Positions 1 through 5,290 of a stretch of 14,005 bases of DNA are shown in pieces. This stretch comes from JAOADN01 sp046155885 (GTDB lineage: Bacteria; Pseudomonadota; Alphaproteobacteria; Rhodobacterales; Rhodobacteraceae): positions 1 to 14,005 of the forward strand of contig JBJXFU010000072.1 in the NCBI GenBank assembly GCA_046155885.1, in the 5' to 3' direction. Positions within the stretch are counted from its first letter, which is position 1, and the number at the start of each line of letters is the position of its first letter. Made by a program: the position numbers and the translations under genes. The notes under the pieces were generated by a model, which had not been told where the DNA came from, ran no database searches, and saw only the letters and a program-made list of their open reading frames with translations.

Positions 1-938
1 CAGGGGCGCTGCGCGCCTTCGTCGAAGGCATCGACCGCTGGCACAAGGTCACGCTGGTCCCAGACTACGACCACATCCGCCTGGCCGAGACGATCCTGGA
101 CGAGAGCGGCTACACCGGGATGTGGCAAAACGACAAGACGCCCGAGGCGCCGGGGCGGCTCGACAACCTCAAGGAACTGGTCAAGGCGCTGGAGAGCTTC
201 GACAACCTCCAGGGCTTCCTCGAACATGTCAGCCTGATCATGGATAACGACGCCGAGGACGCGACCGAAAAGGTCACGATCATGACGCTGCACGCGGCCA
301 AGGGCCTGGAATTCCCGGTGGTGTTCCTGCCCGGATGGGAGGACGGGCTCTTCCCCAGCCAGCGCAGCATGGACGAAAGCGGGCTCGCGGGCCTCGAAGA
401 GGAACGCCGCCTCGCCTACGTGGGCATCACCCGCGCCGAGGAACTGGCCACCGTCAGCTTCGCGGGCAACCGCCGCGTCTACGGCCAGTGGCAATCCGCC
501 CTGCCCTCGCGCTTCATCGACGAACTGCCCGCCGCGCATGTCGAGATCCTCACCCCCCCCGGCCTCTACGGCGGCGGCTTCGGCGCGGCTGCAGCCGGGT
601 TCGGCGGGGCAGGGGTCTTCGGGCAGGGGGGATCGTCGCTGGAAGCCCGCGCCACCAAGGCCGACGTCTACAACTCCCCCGGCTGGCGGCGCATGCAGGG
701 CCGCGCCGGCAACCGTCCCCTCGCCCAGCCGCGCGAGGCGCGCCATTTGGTGATCGACCTCGACGCGGTCACGGCCTTCAGCGAAGGCGACCGGGTGTTC
801 CACAAGAAGTTCGGCTACGGAACCGTCACCGCGCTGGAAGGCGACAAGCTCGCGGTGGCGTTCGACAAGGCCGGCGAAAAGCACGTCCTCGCGGGGTACG
901 TGGTGGCCGCAGACCTCGCCGACGACATTCCGTTCTGA
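1..938 (+). CDS. uvrD: UvrD/PcrA-family DNA helicase, 3' part only
   Basis: This is the C-terminal 311 residues of a superfamily 1A, 3'-5' DNA helicase. The reading frame is open from base 3 and the start lies outside the window. Visible helicase motifs are VTIMTLHAAKGLEF (motif V region) and EEERRLAYVGITRAEE (motif VI, with the arginine that contacts ATP). They are followed by a low-complexity Gly/Ala linker and a C-terminal module FSEGDRVFHKKFGYGTV, which looks like the Tudor-like domain that lets PcrA/UvrD bind RNA polymerase. The family acts in nucleotide excision repair, mismatch repair and removal of stalled transcription complexes. The stop is TGA at 936-938, converging on the acetyltransferase gene with a 7-bp gap. 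A run of eight C at 553-560 is read through in frame. The symbol could equally be pcrA; the family assignment is firm. Confidence 0.93.
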   Translation, partial: GALRAFVEGIDRWHKVTLVPDYDHIRLAETILDESGYTGMWQNDKTPEAPGRLDNLKELVKALESFDNLQGFLEHVSLIMDNDAEDATEKVTIMTLHAAKGLEFPVVFLPGWEDGLFPSQRSMDESGLAGLEEERRLAYVGITRAEELATVSFAGNRRVYGQWQSALPSRFIDELPAAHVEILTPPGLYGGGFGAAAAGFGGAGVFGQGGSSLEARATKADVYNSPGWRRMQGRAGNRPLAQPREARHLVIDLDAVTAFSEGDRVFHKKFGYGTVTALEGDKLAVAFDKAGEKHVLAGYVVAADLADDIPF

Positions 939-945
939 CCGCCCG

Positions 946-1476
946 TCACAGGTCCCTGGTCATCCGCGCCAGCGGAACGGCGGCGCCGCCGCGGTCGTCC
1001 GAAAGGCGCTCGACCACCTTGAACCCCGCCGCCTGATAAAGCGGCAGCCCCGCCATCGTCGCCACAAGCTCGACCCGCGTGAACCCCTCGCGCCGCGCCG
1101 CATCCTCGCAAAGCTCAAGGATCCGCCGTCCGATCCCGCGCCTGACATGGTCGGGATGGGTGTACATGGCGCGCACCCTGGCGGCATCCAGACCCGGGCG
1201 CAGCAGCGCCGCGTCCCGTCCCGCCATCGCGTCACCGCCATAGAGCGTGGCGCGCCGGCTCCATCCGCCGCACCCGGCGAGGTCATCCCCGGCGAGGGCC
1301 GCGAAATATGTCCCGTCCGCCACGAGCTGCCTGTCGAGGCCCATGACGGCGCGGCTGGCCTCGATCTGCTCGTCGTTCAGGAACGGCCGCAGAAGCCGGC
1401 CGATCGACACCGCCATCAGCGCCGCGATCGCGTCGAGGTCTTCGGCCCGGGCCGGCCGGTATGTGATGTCGGGCAT
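946..1476 (-). CDS. GNAT-family N-acetyltransferase
   Basis: A 176-aa protein of the GCN5-related N-acetyltransferase fold, which transfers an acetyl group from acetyl-CoA to an amine. The N-terminus ITYRPARAEDLDAIAALM is the usual first strand and helix. Motif A is visible as ARVRAMYTHPDHVRRGIGRR, containing the R-R-G-I-G-R pyrophosphate-binding loop. The C-terminal AGLPLYQAAGFKVVER is the usual GNAT motif B region. I chose the ATG at 1476 because the fold begins directly after it. The frame is open upstream to 1665, but that extension is compositionally odd and overlaps nothing recognisable. The ribosome site is weak (a G-rich stretch about 10 nt upstream). The substrate cannot be read from the sequence. 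The gene is the next one downstream of the DUF1127 and hairpin locus on the same strand, so read-through is possible. Confidence 0.85.
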   Translation of the reverse strand: MPDITYRPARAEDLDAIAALMAVSIGRLLRPFLNDEQIEASRAVMGLDRQLVADGTYFAALAGDDLAGCGGWSRRATLYGGDAMAGRDAALLRPGLDAARVRAMYTHPDHVRRGIGRRILELCEDAARREGFTRVELVATMAGLPLYQAAGFKVVERLSDDRGGAAVPLARMTRDL

Positions 1477-1692
1477 AGGCGTCGGGTCCCCCGTGCGCGC
1501 CAGGTTAGCGCGGTTCGCCACCGAACTGAATCGCCGCGCTCGCTTCTTTTCACAACAGAGGGCGGGCGCCGCCCGGGTGGCTCTCGCGGCGCATCCGGGC
1601 AAGAGGGGCGGTGGCGGTGGGGGCGAGAGTTGGGCCCATGACTCGACGGGCGCGAACCGCTGCACCGCCCGGCGCCGATACCGCCAACGAAA
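1477..1692. other. intergenic spacer between GNAT gene and hairpin-RNA array
   Basis: About 216 bases without a convincing gene. On the minus strand this follows the last CCUCCUCCC-type hairpin and leads into the acetyltransferase gene. It holds a short GC hairpin around 1563-1574 (GGGC/GCCC arms), but no T-run follows in either direction, so I do not call a terminator. No clear promoter for the acetyltransferase was recognised. Confidence 0.5.
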
Positions 1693-1771
1693 ACGGCGGC
1701 GCCGGGGGGAGGACCCTGCGCCGCCGTCCGTGGCAACCCGCGCGCGCCCTCCGGGAGGAGGTGGGGCGCGC
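1693..1771 (-). ncRNA. CcsR/cuckoo-like small RNA, unit 3 of 3 (two hairpins)
   Basis: Read on the minus strand, two hairpins lie 14 nt apart. The first (1742-1771) has a perfect 8-bp stem, 1742-1749 with 1764-1771, and a 14-nt loop carrying CCTCCTCCC (1753-1761). The second (1693-1727) has a perfect 10-bp stem, 1693-1702 with 1718-1727, and a loop carrying the variant CCTCCCCCC (1704-1712). The loops resemble the anti-Shine-Dalgarno end of 16S rRNA. Two stem-loops with this motif, repeated in tandem behind a DUF1127 gene, match the CcsR RNAs of Rhodobacter sphaeroides and the alphaproteobacterial 'cuckoo' family. Those RNAs are stress-induced through RpoH-type sigma factors and matured from the DUF1127 transcript. 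Exact ends are inferred from the stems. No terminator was recognised after this last unit. Confidence 0.8.
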
Positions 1772-1790
1772 AGGGGCAGTCAAGACCGTG

Positions 1791-1874
1791 AAGGCCGGCG
1801 GACACCCCGGGAGGAGGATGGGGCGCCGCCGCCTTCACCACGCCGGCCCCGAGGGAGGAGGAGGGGCCCTGCGT
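1791..1874 (-). ncRNA. CcsR/cuckoo-like small RNA, unit 2 of 3 (two hairpins)
   Basis: The first hairpin on the minus strand (1840-1874) pairs 1845-1850 with 1863-1868 and 1840-1843 with 1871-1874. Its loop region has an extended CCTCCTCCTCCC (1853-1864). The second (1791-1835) starts 4 nt later. It has an almost continuous stem, 1791-1808 with 1820-1835, interrupted by two single bulges and one mismatch, with the motif CCTCCTCCC (1809-1817) filling the loop. Compensating differences between this stem and those of the neighbouring units, with the loop kept, support selection on RNA structure. The identification rests on the motif, the pairing and the DUF1127 neighbour. The ends are approximate. 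Confidence 0.82.
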
Positions 1875-1910
1875 TGGTTCACCCGGCCTCGCGGCGGGGT
1901 ATCGAAAAGA

Positions 1911-1989
1911 GGCGGCGGCACCCTTCGGGAGGAAGCTCGGCGCCGCCGCCACAGTTACCCGGACCCAGGGAGGAGGTAGGGCCGCAGGT
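1911..1989 (-). ncRNA. CcsR/cuckoo-like small RNA, unit 1 of 3 (two hairpins)
   Basis: This unit is nearest the DUF1127 gene and begins 7 nt after its stop codon on the same strand, so the RNA is probably cut out of the DUF1127 mRNA. The first hairpin (1957-1989) is imperfect: 1964-1966 with 1979-1981 and 1960-1962 with 1982-1984, presenting CCTCCTCCC (1968-1976). The second (1911-1950) has a perfect 9-bp stem, 1911-1919 with 1942-1950, and a 22-nt loop with CTTCCTCCC (1927-1935), which fits a CUYCCUCCC consensus. The hairpins are 6 nt apart, and 32-36 nt separate this unit from the next one. That spacer contains a T/A-rich stretch (around 1901-1910) that could serve as a processing site. Confidence 0.82.
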
Positions 1990-1996
1990 CAGAAAC

Positions 1997-2212
1997 TCAC
2001 GTGCCGTAGGCTGCTTCCCTCGCCACGGACTCAAGCGTCCAGCGGCTGATTCCCATATCGGTAAGGTCGCGGTCGCTCAGGGCGTTCAGTTCGCGGAGCG
2101 TCTGCCGGTACACCGCCTGACGCTTGCGCGCCGCGCGCAGGTCGGCGAAGTAGGCCGCGATCCTGCCGGCGAAACCGGACTGGGCGTACCTTAGAACTTG
2201 TGCATTTGTCAT
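1997..2212 (-). CDS. small DUF1127 protein, CcaF1-like
   Basis: A 71-aa basic protein. The C-terminal half reads ALSDRDLTDMGISRWTLE, the characteristic DUF1127 (YjiS-like) ending in which the L-x-D-I/M-G-I-S/T-R pattern is conserved across Alphaproteobacteria. The N-terminal half is a basic amphipathic helix (FADLRAARKRQAVYRQTLREL). In Rhodobacter sphaeroides the DUF1127 protein encoded ahead of the CcsR RNAs (CcaF1) binds RNA and affects sRNA maturation and turnover; the same role is inferred here from the downstream hairpin array. I chose the ATG at 2212 because GAGG sits 8 nt upstream; an in-frame GTG at 2233 would add seven residues and lacks that support. Family known examples are heat-shock or oxidative-stress induced, but I could not identify an RpoH promoter with confidence. 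Confidence 0.9.
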   Translation of the reverse strand: MTNAQVLRYAQSGFAGRIAAYFADLRAARKRQAVYRQTLRELNALSDRDLTDMGISRWTLESVAREAAYGT

Positions 2213-2237
2213 TTCGCTTGCCTCATTCACCACTGGT

Positions 2238-2272
2238 GCGCCATTCCGGCGTCGTTGGGAGGAAGATGGCGC
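2238..2272 (-). promoter_or_regulatory. leader hairpin with CTTCCTCCC loop upstream of the DUF1127 gene
   Basis: A perfect 7-bp stem (GCGCCAT, 2238-2244, with ATGGCGC, 2266-2272) encloses a 21-nt loop. On the minus strand the loop begins with CTTCCTCCC (2257-2265), the same variant motif seen in the second hairpin of unit 1 behind the gene. It lies about 26 nt upstream of the DUF1127 start codon. If transcribed it would be a seventh anti-Shine-Dalgarno hairpin, and its loop could pair with the gene's own GAGG ribosome site. Whether the transcript starts upstream of it is unknown. Confidence 0.5.
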
Positions 2273-2458
2273 TTATGCTGCAGTTGCACAATAACCCCGC
2301 CCGTCAATGCTGCCATGCGGCATGCGCATAACGGTTACTGACCTATTTCCGCTCAGGAATTCAGCAATGTGCTTCAAATCCGGCAGCTTTCGCCCATATC
2401 AGGTGAGTTGCGTACCTCAGCGCCCCGCCGGGGCCGGGAATCCGTCAAGGAAATTCAC

Positions 2459-3526
2459 ATGACTGTGAACAGGAAAACCGTCGAAGCCCTTCTCGCGCGC
2501 CTCGAAGTGCCAGGGGGCGGCACGCTTGTCAGCCGCGATCTCGTGCGCGCGCTGACCGTCGACGGCGCAGGGATTCGCTTCGTCATCGAAGCCCCGACCC
2601 CCGAAGAGGCCCGCGCCCTCGCCCCCGCCCGCGACCAGGCCGAGGCGGAACTGAAGCGTCTTGGCCCGGGCCCCGTCTCGGTCGTTCTCACCGCACACGG
2701 CCCCGCCGCGAAACCGCCGCCCCCCACGCTGAAGATCGGCGGCCACCCGACGCCGCAGGCGGGCCCGCAGCGCGTCACCGGGGTCGACCGCATCCTCGCC
2801 ATCGCCTCGGGCAAGGGCGGGGTCGGCAAATCCACCGTCTCCTCGAACCTCGCCGTGGCGCTCGCCCGCCAGGGCCGCCGCGTCGGCCTCCTTGACGCCG
2901 ATATCCACGGCCCCTCGCAGCCACGCATGATGGGCCTGACCGCACGGCCCCAATCGCCCGACGGCAAGACCATCATTCCGCTGCACGCCCACGGCGTCAC
3001 CGTGATGTCGATCGGCCTGATGCTGAAGGAAGGCGAGGCAGTGATCTGGCGCGGGCCGATGCTGATGGGGGCCCTCCAGCAGCTTCTCACCCAGGTCGAA
3101 TGGGGCCGGCTCGACGTGCTGATCGTCGATCTGCCCCCCGGCACCGGCGACGTGCAGCTGACGCTTTCGCAGAAAACCCACCTGACCGGCGCGCTGATCG
3201 TCTCCACCCCGCAGGACGTGGCCCTGATCGACGCCCGCCGCGCCATCGACATGTTCGGCAAGCTGAAGACCCCGGTGCTGGGCCTGATCGAGAACATGTC
3301 CACCTACATCTGCCCCAACTGCGGGCACGAGGCGCATATCTTCGGCCACGGCGGGGTGGCGGCCGAGGCCGAGCGCATCGGCGTGCCGTTTCTGGGCGAG
3401 ATCCCCCTCAGCCTCGACGTACGCCTTGCCGGCGATGCGGGCACGCCCGTCGCGGCGGGCGAGGGGGCGGTGGCGGAAGCCTATGCGCGGCTCGCGGCGC
3501 GGCTGGTGGCGGGCGGCATGGCGTAA
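2459..3526 (+). CDS. apbC: Mrp/ApbC-type iron-sulfur cluster carrier ATPase
   Basis: A 355-aa cytosolic P-loop ATPase of the Mrp/NBP35 family, which binds a bridging [4Fe-4S] cluster and passes it to apoproteins. The N-terminal part (about residues 5-80) is a MIP18/DUF59-type domain. A deviant Walker A motif GKGGVGKST covers residues 118-126, followed by DADIHGPSQPRMMG, then LPPGTGDVQLT (switch/Walker B region). Near the C-terminus VLGLIENMSTYICPNCGHEA contains the CxxC pair C285/C288 that ligates the cluster. Length is normal for the family. The ATG at 2459 has AAGGA 7 nt upstream. The frame is open from 2369, but the extra residues are not Mrp-like. The gene is divergent from the DUF1127 gene and followed by a long non-coding stretch, so it appears to be a single-gene unit. 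It is also named mrp. Confidence 0.94.
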   Translation: MTVNRKTVEALLARLEVPGGGTLVSRDLVRALTVDGAGIRFVIEAPTPEEARALAPARDQAEAELKRLGPGPVSVVLTAHGPAAKPPPPTLKIGGHPTPQAGPQRVTGVDRILAIASGKGGVGKSTVSSNLAVALARQGRRVGLLDADIHGPSQPRMMGLTARPQSPDGKTIIPLHAHGVTVMSIGLMLKEGEAVIWRGPMLMGALQQLLTQVEWGRLDVLIVDLPPGTGDVQLTLSQKTHLTGALIVSTPQDVALIDARRAIDMFGKLKTPVLGLIENMSTYICPNCGHEAHIFGHGGVAAEAERIGVPFLGEIPLSLDVRLAGDAGTPVAAGEGAVAEAYARLAARLVAGGMA

Positions 3527-3552
3527 GGGGCGGCCAGGGGCGGGGGCCCGGA

Positions 3553-3739
3553 CTGCCCAAGTCGGAGCTGCCCTCCGGAGCGGCTGAGCGGGAACAGGGG
3601 AAGCTCTGGTGGAGGTTCACCACTGCTCACGCAGGAACGGTTCCCCCTGGCCGGCGGCGGGCGCGCCCGCCAACCGACAGCTTGGGCAGATCAGCGAGAG
3701 TTCATCCTTTCCTGTCGCGGGATGAGCCTCCCCTGTTCC
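3553..3739. repeat. interleaved long inverted repeats (candidate structured RNA, part 1)
   Basis: No protein gene is supported here. Two inverted pairs interleave. The first is CTGCCCAAG (3553-3561) with CTTGGGCAG (3681-3689), 9 bp perfect. The second is 3591-3606 with 3724-3739, where 15 of 16 positions pair and the first 11 (GGAACAGGGGA) are perfect. The order A-B-A'-B' is a pseudoknot topology if transcribed. Inside are smaller hairpins: TGGTG/CACCA (3607-3622), a 16-bp perfect palindrome (3656-3671) and TCATCC/GGATGA (3702-3725). A further 12-bp arm (3582-3593) pairs perfectly with 3964-3975 in the next block, tying both blocks together. The strand of transcription is unknown. It could instead be a dispersed repeat; no target-site duplication was seen at the ends of the 149-bp inverted pair. 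Confidence 0.55.
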
Positions 3740-3753
3740 GCACCTGATCTCAA

Positions 3754-4021
3754 TTGGCAGGGGCAAGTGACCCTGCCAACGGCGCAACGGTGCCACTTGC
3801 CGCCCGGGACGCCTTAGCGTTCCGGGCAGCGCCTGCCTGCCCCTGGGCCGGGCGCTTTCGCGCCAGCCAAGGCAGGCGCTGCCCTCTCGGGTCGAGGGCT
3901 CGGGCGGTCACGTGGCACCGTCCCCCATGAGCGGGGGCATCCCTCCGCTGGAGGGCTGCCTGATCCCGCTCAGCCCGGCGGCGGTTCCGAAAGGGCGCTA
4001 CCTTTCTTAGTGCCCCACTAA
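3754..4021. repeat. train of nine or more hairpins (candidate structured RNA, part 2)
   Basis: Consecutive inverted repeats fill this stretch: 3754-3762/3771-3779 (9 bp); 3781-3785/3790-3794; 3802-3812/3817-3827 (11 bp with one wobble, CTTA loop); 3824-3838/3870-3884 (15 bp perfect); 3882-3886/3894-3898; 3922-3926/3933-3937; 3941-3946/3950-3955; 3989-3994/4001-4006; and 4007-4012/4016-4021. The 8-nt loop of the first hairpin can pair with 3794-3800, giving a classic H-type pseudoknot. The 15-bp stem overlaps the end of the 11-bp stem, so these two compete. The block looks like a structured RNA or an intergenic repeat element. I recognise no known class: I looked for RNase P RNA, tmRNA and SRP RNA signatures on both strands and found none. 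Confidence 0.55.
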
Positions 4022-4027
4022 CCCGAA

Positions 4028-4045
4028 GCCATACGATCGTATGGC
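4028..4045. promoter_or_regulatory. perfect 18-bp palindrome, possible operator
   Basis: GCCATACGATCGTATGGC reads identically on both strands. It closes the hairpin-rich block and is more AT-rich than its surroundings. A perfect palindrome of this size suits a homodimeric DNA-binding protein, but no regulator family could be assigned and no gene starts directly beside it. Alternatively it is the last hairpin (7 bp with a GATC loop) of the structured block. Confidence 0.45.
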
Positions 4046-4524
4046 AGGTTGCTGGAGGGTTGCTGGCACCCACCGAACGCCGCGAAAGCCCGTCCTTCAG
4101 ACCGGCCCCCGCCTCGCGCCCCGGCCGCGGCGATCCGGGGCAGTCCGGGGCCACCGCCGGACGGGAACTCACGGGAAAATGCGCCGGCAAAGCCGAATCA
4201 CCACCGCTTCCCGGCGCCGCCCAGACGCCCCGGCCCCCGTTTTTCCCCCGATTCTCCGGCCGCCACCCCTCGACGCCCGCCGCCGCGCGGCGTCTTCCCG
4301 GGCATGGCCGGGATCAGGCGGGAATTCCCGGCCGGGGAGCCATCTGACTACATATTGCGGGCCGCCGGACCAGGCTTTCAACATATGCGAAAGCTGCGGC
4401 CCACGCGGCGCACCAACGCCCCTTCACTACTCCGCATCCAGGCAACCGATCAGGCGCCTCACCCGAAGAATCCCCTTGCTTCCCGTAAAATCCCATGCCA
4501 TCCCTTGTTCCACGGACGAGGACG
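4046..4524. other. non-coding stretch upstream of the dcw cluster
   Basis: About 480 bases with no gene I can support. Several reading frames are open on both strands, but this is expected at this GC content; none shows a domain, a ribosome site or alphaproteobacterial-like protein composition. Small features are a 12-bp palindrome CGGGAATTCCCG (4319-4330) and an AT-richer patch around 4345-4390. No CtrA-type TTAA-N7-TTAA box and no MraZ-type TGGG repeat set was found. The mraZ promoter probably lies at the right-hand end, but no convincing -35/-10 pair can be read. Confidence 0.45.
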
Positions 4525-4730
4525 GGCAAAGACATCGGGGCGCAAAAAGACCCCAAGGCGATAAGTCAGGTTTCATACAGGCACCCGCCTTCTTCCGAAC
4601 GACAGAGATCCGGCGCGCAGGCGAGCAGACATCCCCCCAGGTGGCAGGCGCGGCCGGACGGACGACCCAGCGATGGGACGAGGGCGGCGGATCGGGCGGT
4701 GGCAGCAGCCCGATCCGCCGTTGTCTTTTC
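4525..4730 (+). ncRNA. UpsM-like small RNA from the mraZ 5' leader (left end uncertain)
   Basis: In Rhodobacter sphaeroides the abundant small RNA UpsM is made from the mraZ leader when transcription stops at an intrinsic terminator inside it; it is about 200 nt and ends some 60 nt before mraZ. Here a strong intrinsic terminator lies at 4686-4729, 55 nt upstream of the mraZ start, inside the untranslated leader rather than after any gene. By analogy the RNA would run from about 4525-4540 to 4730. A possible but weak promoter is TTGTTC (4505-4510) and AAAGAC (4528-4533), spaced 17 nt. A less GC-rich segment at 4560-4580 could be an RNase E site. The layout is seen; the identity is inferred from position. 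Confidence 0.55.
4686..4729 (+). terminator. intrinsic terminator/attenuator in the mraZ leader
   Basis: A perfect 12-bp stem pairs GGCGGATCGGGC (4686-4697) with GCCCGATCCGCC (4708-4719) around a 10-nt loop, and is followed directly by a T-rich tail GTTGTCTTTT (4720-4729). This is the clearest intrinsic terminator in the window. Its place 55 nt before mraZ means that the whole dcw cluster depends on read-through of it, unless another promoter lies between. Confidence 0.85.
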
Positions 4731-4783
4731 GGCGGGTCGCGAGACGAAGACCGGGGGAGGGGACAGGAACGGAAGGCGCGCCC

Positions 4784-5287
4784 TTGGCACGCAGGTTCAG
4801 AGGGTCGGAAACGTTCAGGGTGGACGGCAAGGGTCGCGTGTCGATCCCGGCCGCGTTCCGCCGTGTCATCGAAGCCTCGGACCCCGACTGGCGCGACGGC
4901 CTCAAGCCCAACATCGTCATCGTCTACGGCGACCACCGCCAGGACTGGCTCGAAGTCTACACCGTCACCGCGATCGACGAGATCGACCTGCAGATCGAAG
5001 ACATGCAGCGCGGGTCCGAAGAACGGCGGATGCTCGAGGACCTGATGCACGGCAAGTCGCTGGAAACCCAGATCGACGAAGACGGCCGCCTCGTCCTGCC
5101 GCAGAAGCTGCGCGAAAAGATCGGGCTGAAGGACGAGGCCTTCTTCATCGCCCAGGGCGACTATTTCAAGATCTGGAAGCCCGCAACCTACGAGGCGCAC
5201 GAACGCCGCCGTGCGGCCAAGGTCGCCGACAAGTACCCCGAGGATTTCGATCCCCGCAGCCTGCTGCCCCCGCGCTCACGGGGCTGA
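4784..5287 (+). CDS. mraZ: MraZ, transcriptional regulator of the dcw cluster
   Basis: A 167-aa protein with two AbrB/SpoVT-like MraZ repeats. Each contains the family's D-x-x-x-R signature: VDGKGRVSIP at residues 13-22 and IDEDGRLVLP at 97-106. In other bacteria MraZ forms a ring, binds repeats in its own promoter region and represses the cluster. I chose a TTG start at 4784 because the family begins with the sequence now reading ARRFRGSE, and GGAAGG lies 7 nt upstream. The frame is open upstream to 4673, but that extension runs through the terminator hairpin and is not MraZ-like. The gene is the first of the cluster and stops 3 bp before rsmH. The family assignment is certain; the TTG start is likely. 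Confidence 0.94.
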   Translation: MARRFRGSETFRVDGKGRVSIPAAFRRVIEASDPDWRDGLKPNIVIVYGDHRQDWLEVYTVTAIDEIDLQIEDMQRGSEERRMLEDLMHGKSLETQIDEDGRLVLPQKLREKIGLKDEAFFIAQGDYFKIWKPATYEAHERRRAAKVADKYPEDFDPRSLLPPRSRG

Positions 5288-5290
5288 CGC

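Noticed and set aside
553..560. Run of eight C in the helicase gene as a possible phase-variation tract or sequencing frameshift
   Set aside because: The helicase frame continues intact on both sides into a recognisable C-terminal domain, and C runs of this length are not exceptional at this GC content.
1561..1590. GC hairpin downstream of the CcsR-like array as its terminator
   Set aside because: No T-run follows on the minus strand, and the stem is short.
2213..2458. RpoH-type or sigma-70 promoters between the DUF1127 gene and mrp
   Set aside because: TTGACG (minus strand, 2302-2307) was considered, but no matching -10 lies at a proper distance. Other candidates were equally weak, so no promoter is called.
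3591..3739. A MITE-like mobile element bounded by 16-bp inverted repeats
   Set aside because: No target-site duplication flanks it, and the inverted arms overlap other pairings of the same block, so a folded RNA fits at least as well. It was kept only as an alternative.
3553..4045. RNase P RNA, tmRNA or SRP RNA in the structured block
   Set aside because: The conserved RNase P cores (GAGGAAAGTCC, ACAGAAnnnGGCTTA), the tmRNA tag and acceptor sequences, and the SRP GGAAGGAAGCAGCC loop are absent on both strands.
3750..4190. A 146-codon open frame on the minus strand over the hairpin-rich block
   Set aside because: It runs straight through a 15-bp stem, a pseudoknot and an 18-bp palindrome, has no ribosome site or recognisable domain, and its composition follows the repeats. 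It may be annotated as a hypothetical protein in databases but is better explained as structured non-coding DNA.
4211..4244. GC-rich inverted stretch followed by TTTTT as a terminator
   Set aside because: The stem is interrupted and the T-run is separated from it by CCCCCG, so it does not have terminator geometry.
4041..5045. Long plus-strand open frames across the mraZ leader and into mraZ
   Set aside because: They pass through the terminator and then read mraZ in the wrong frame. High GC content makes such frames common.
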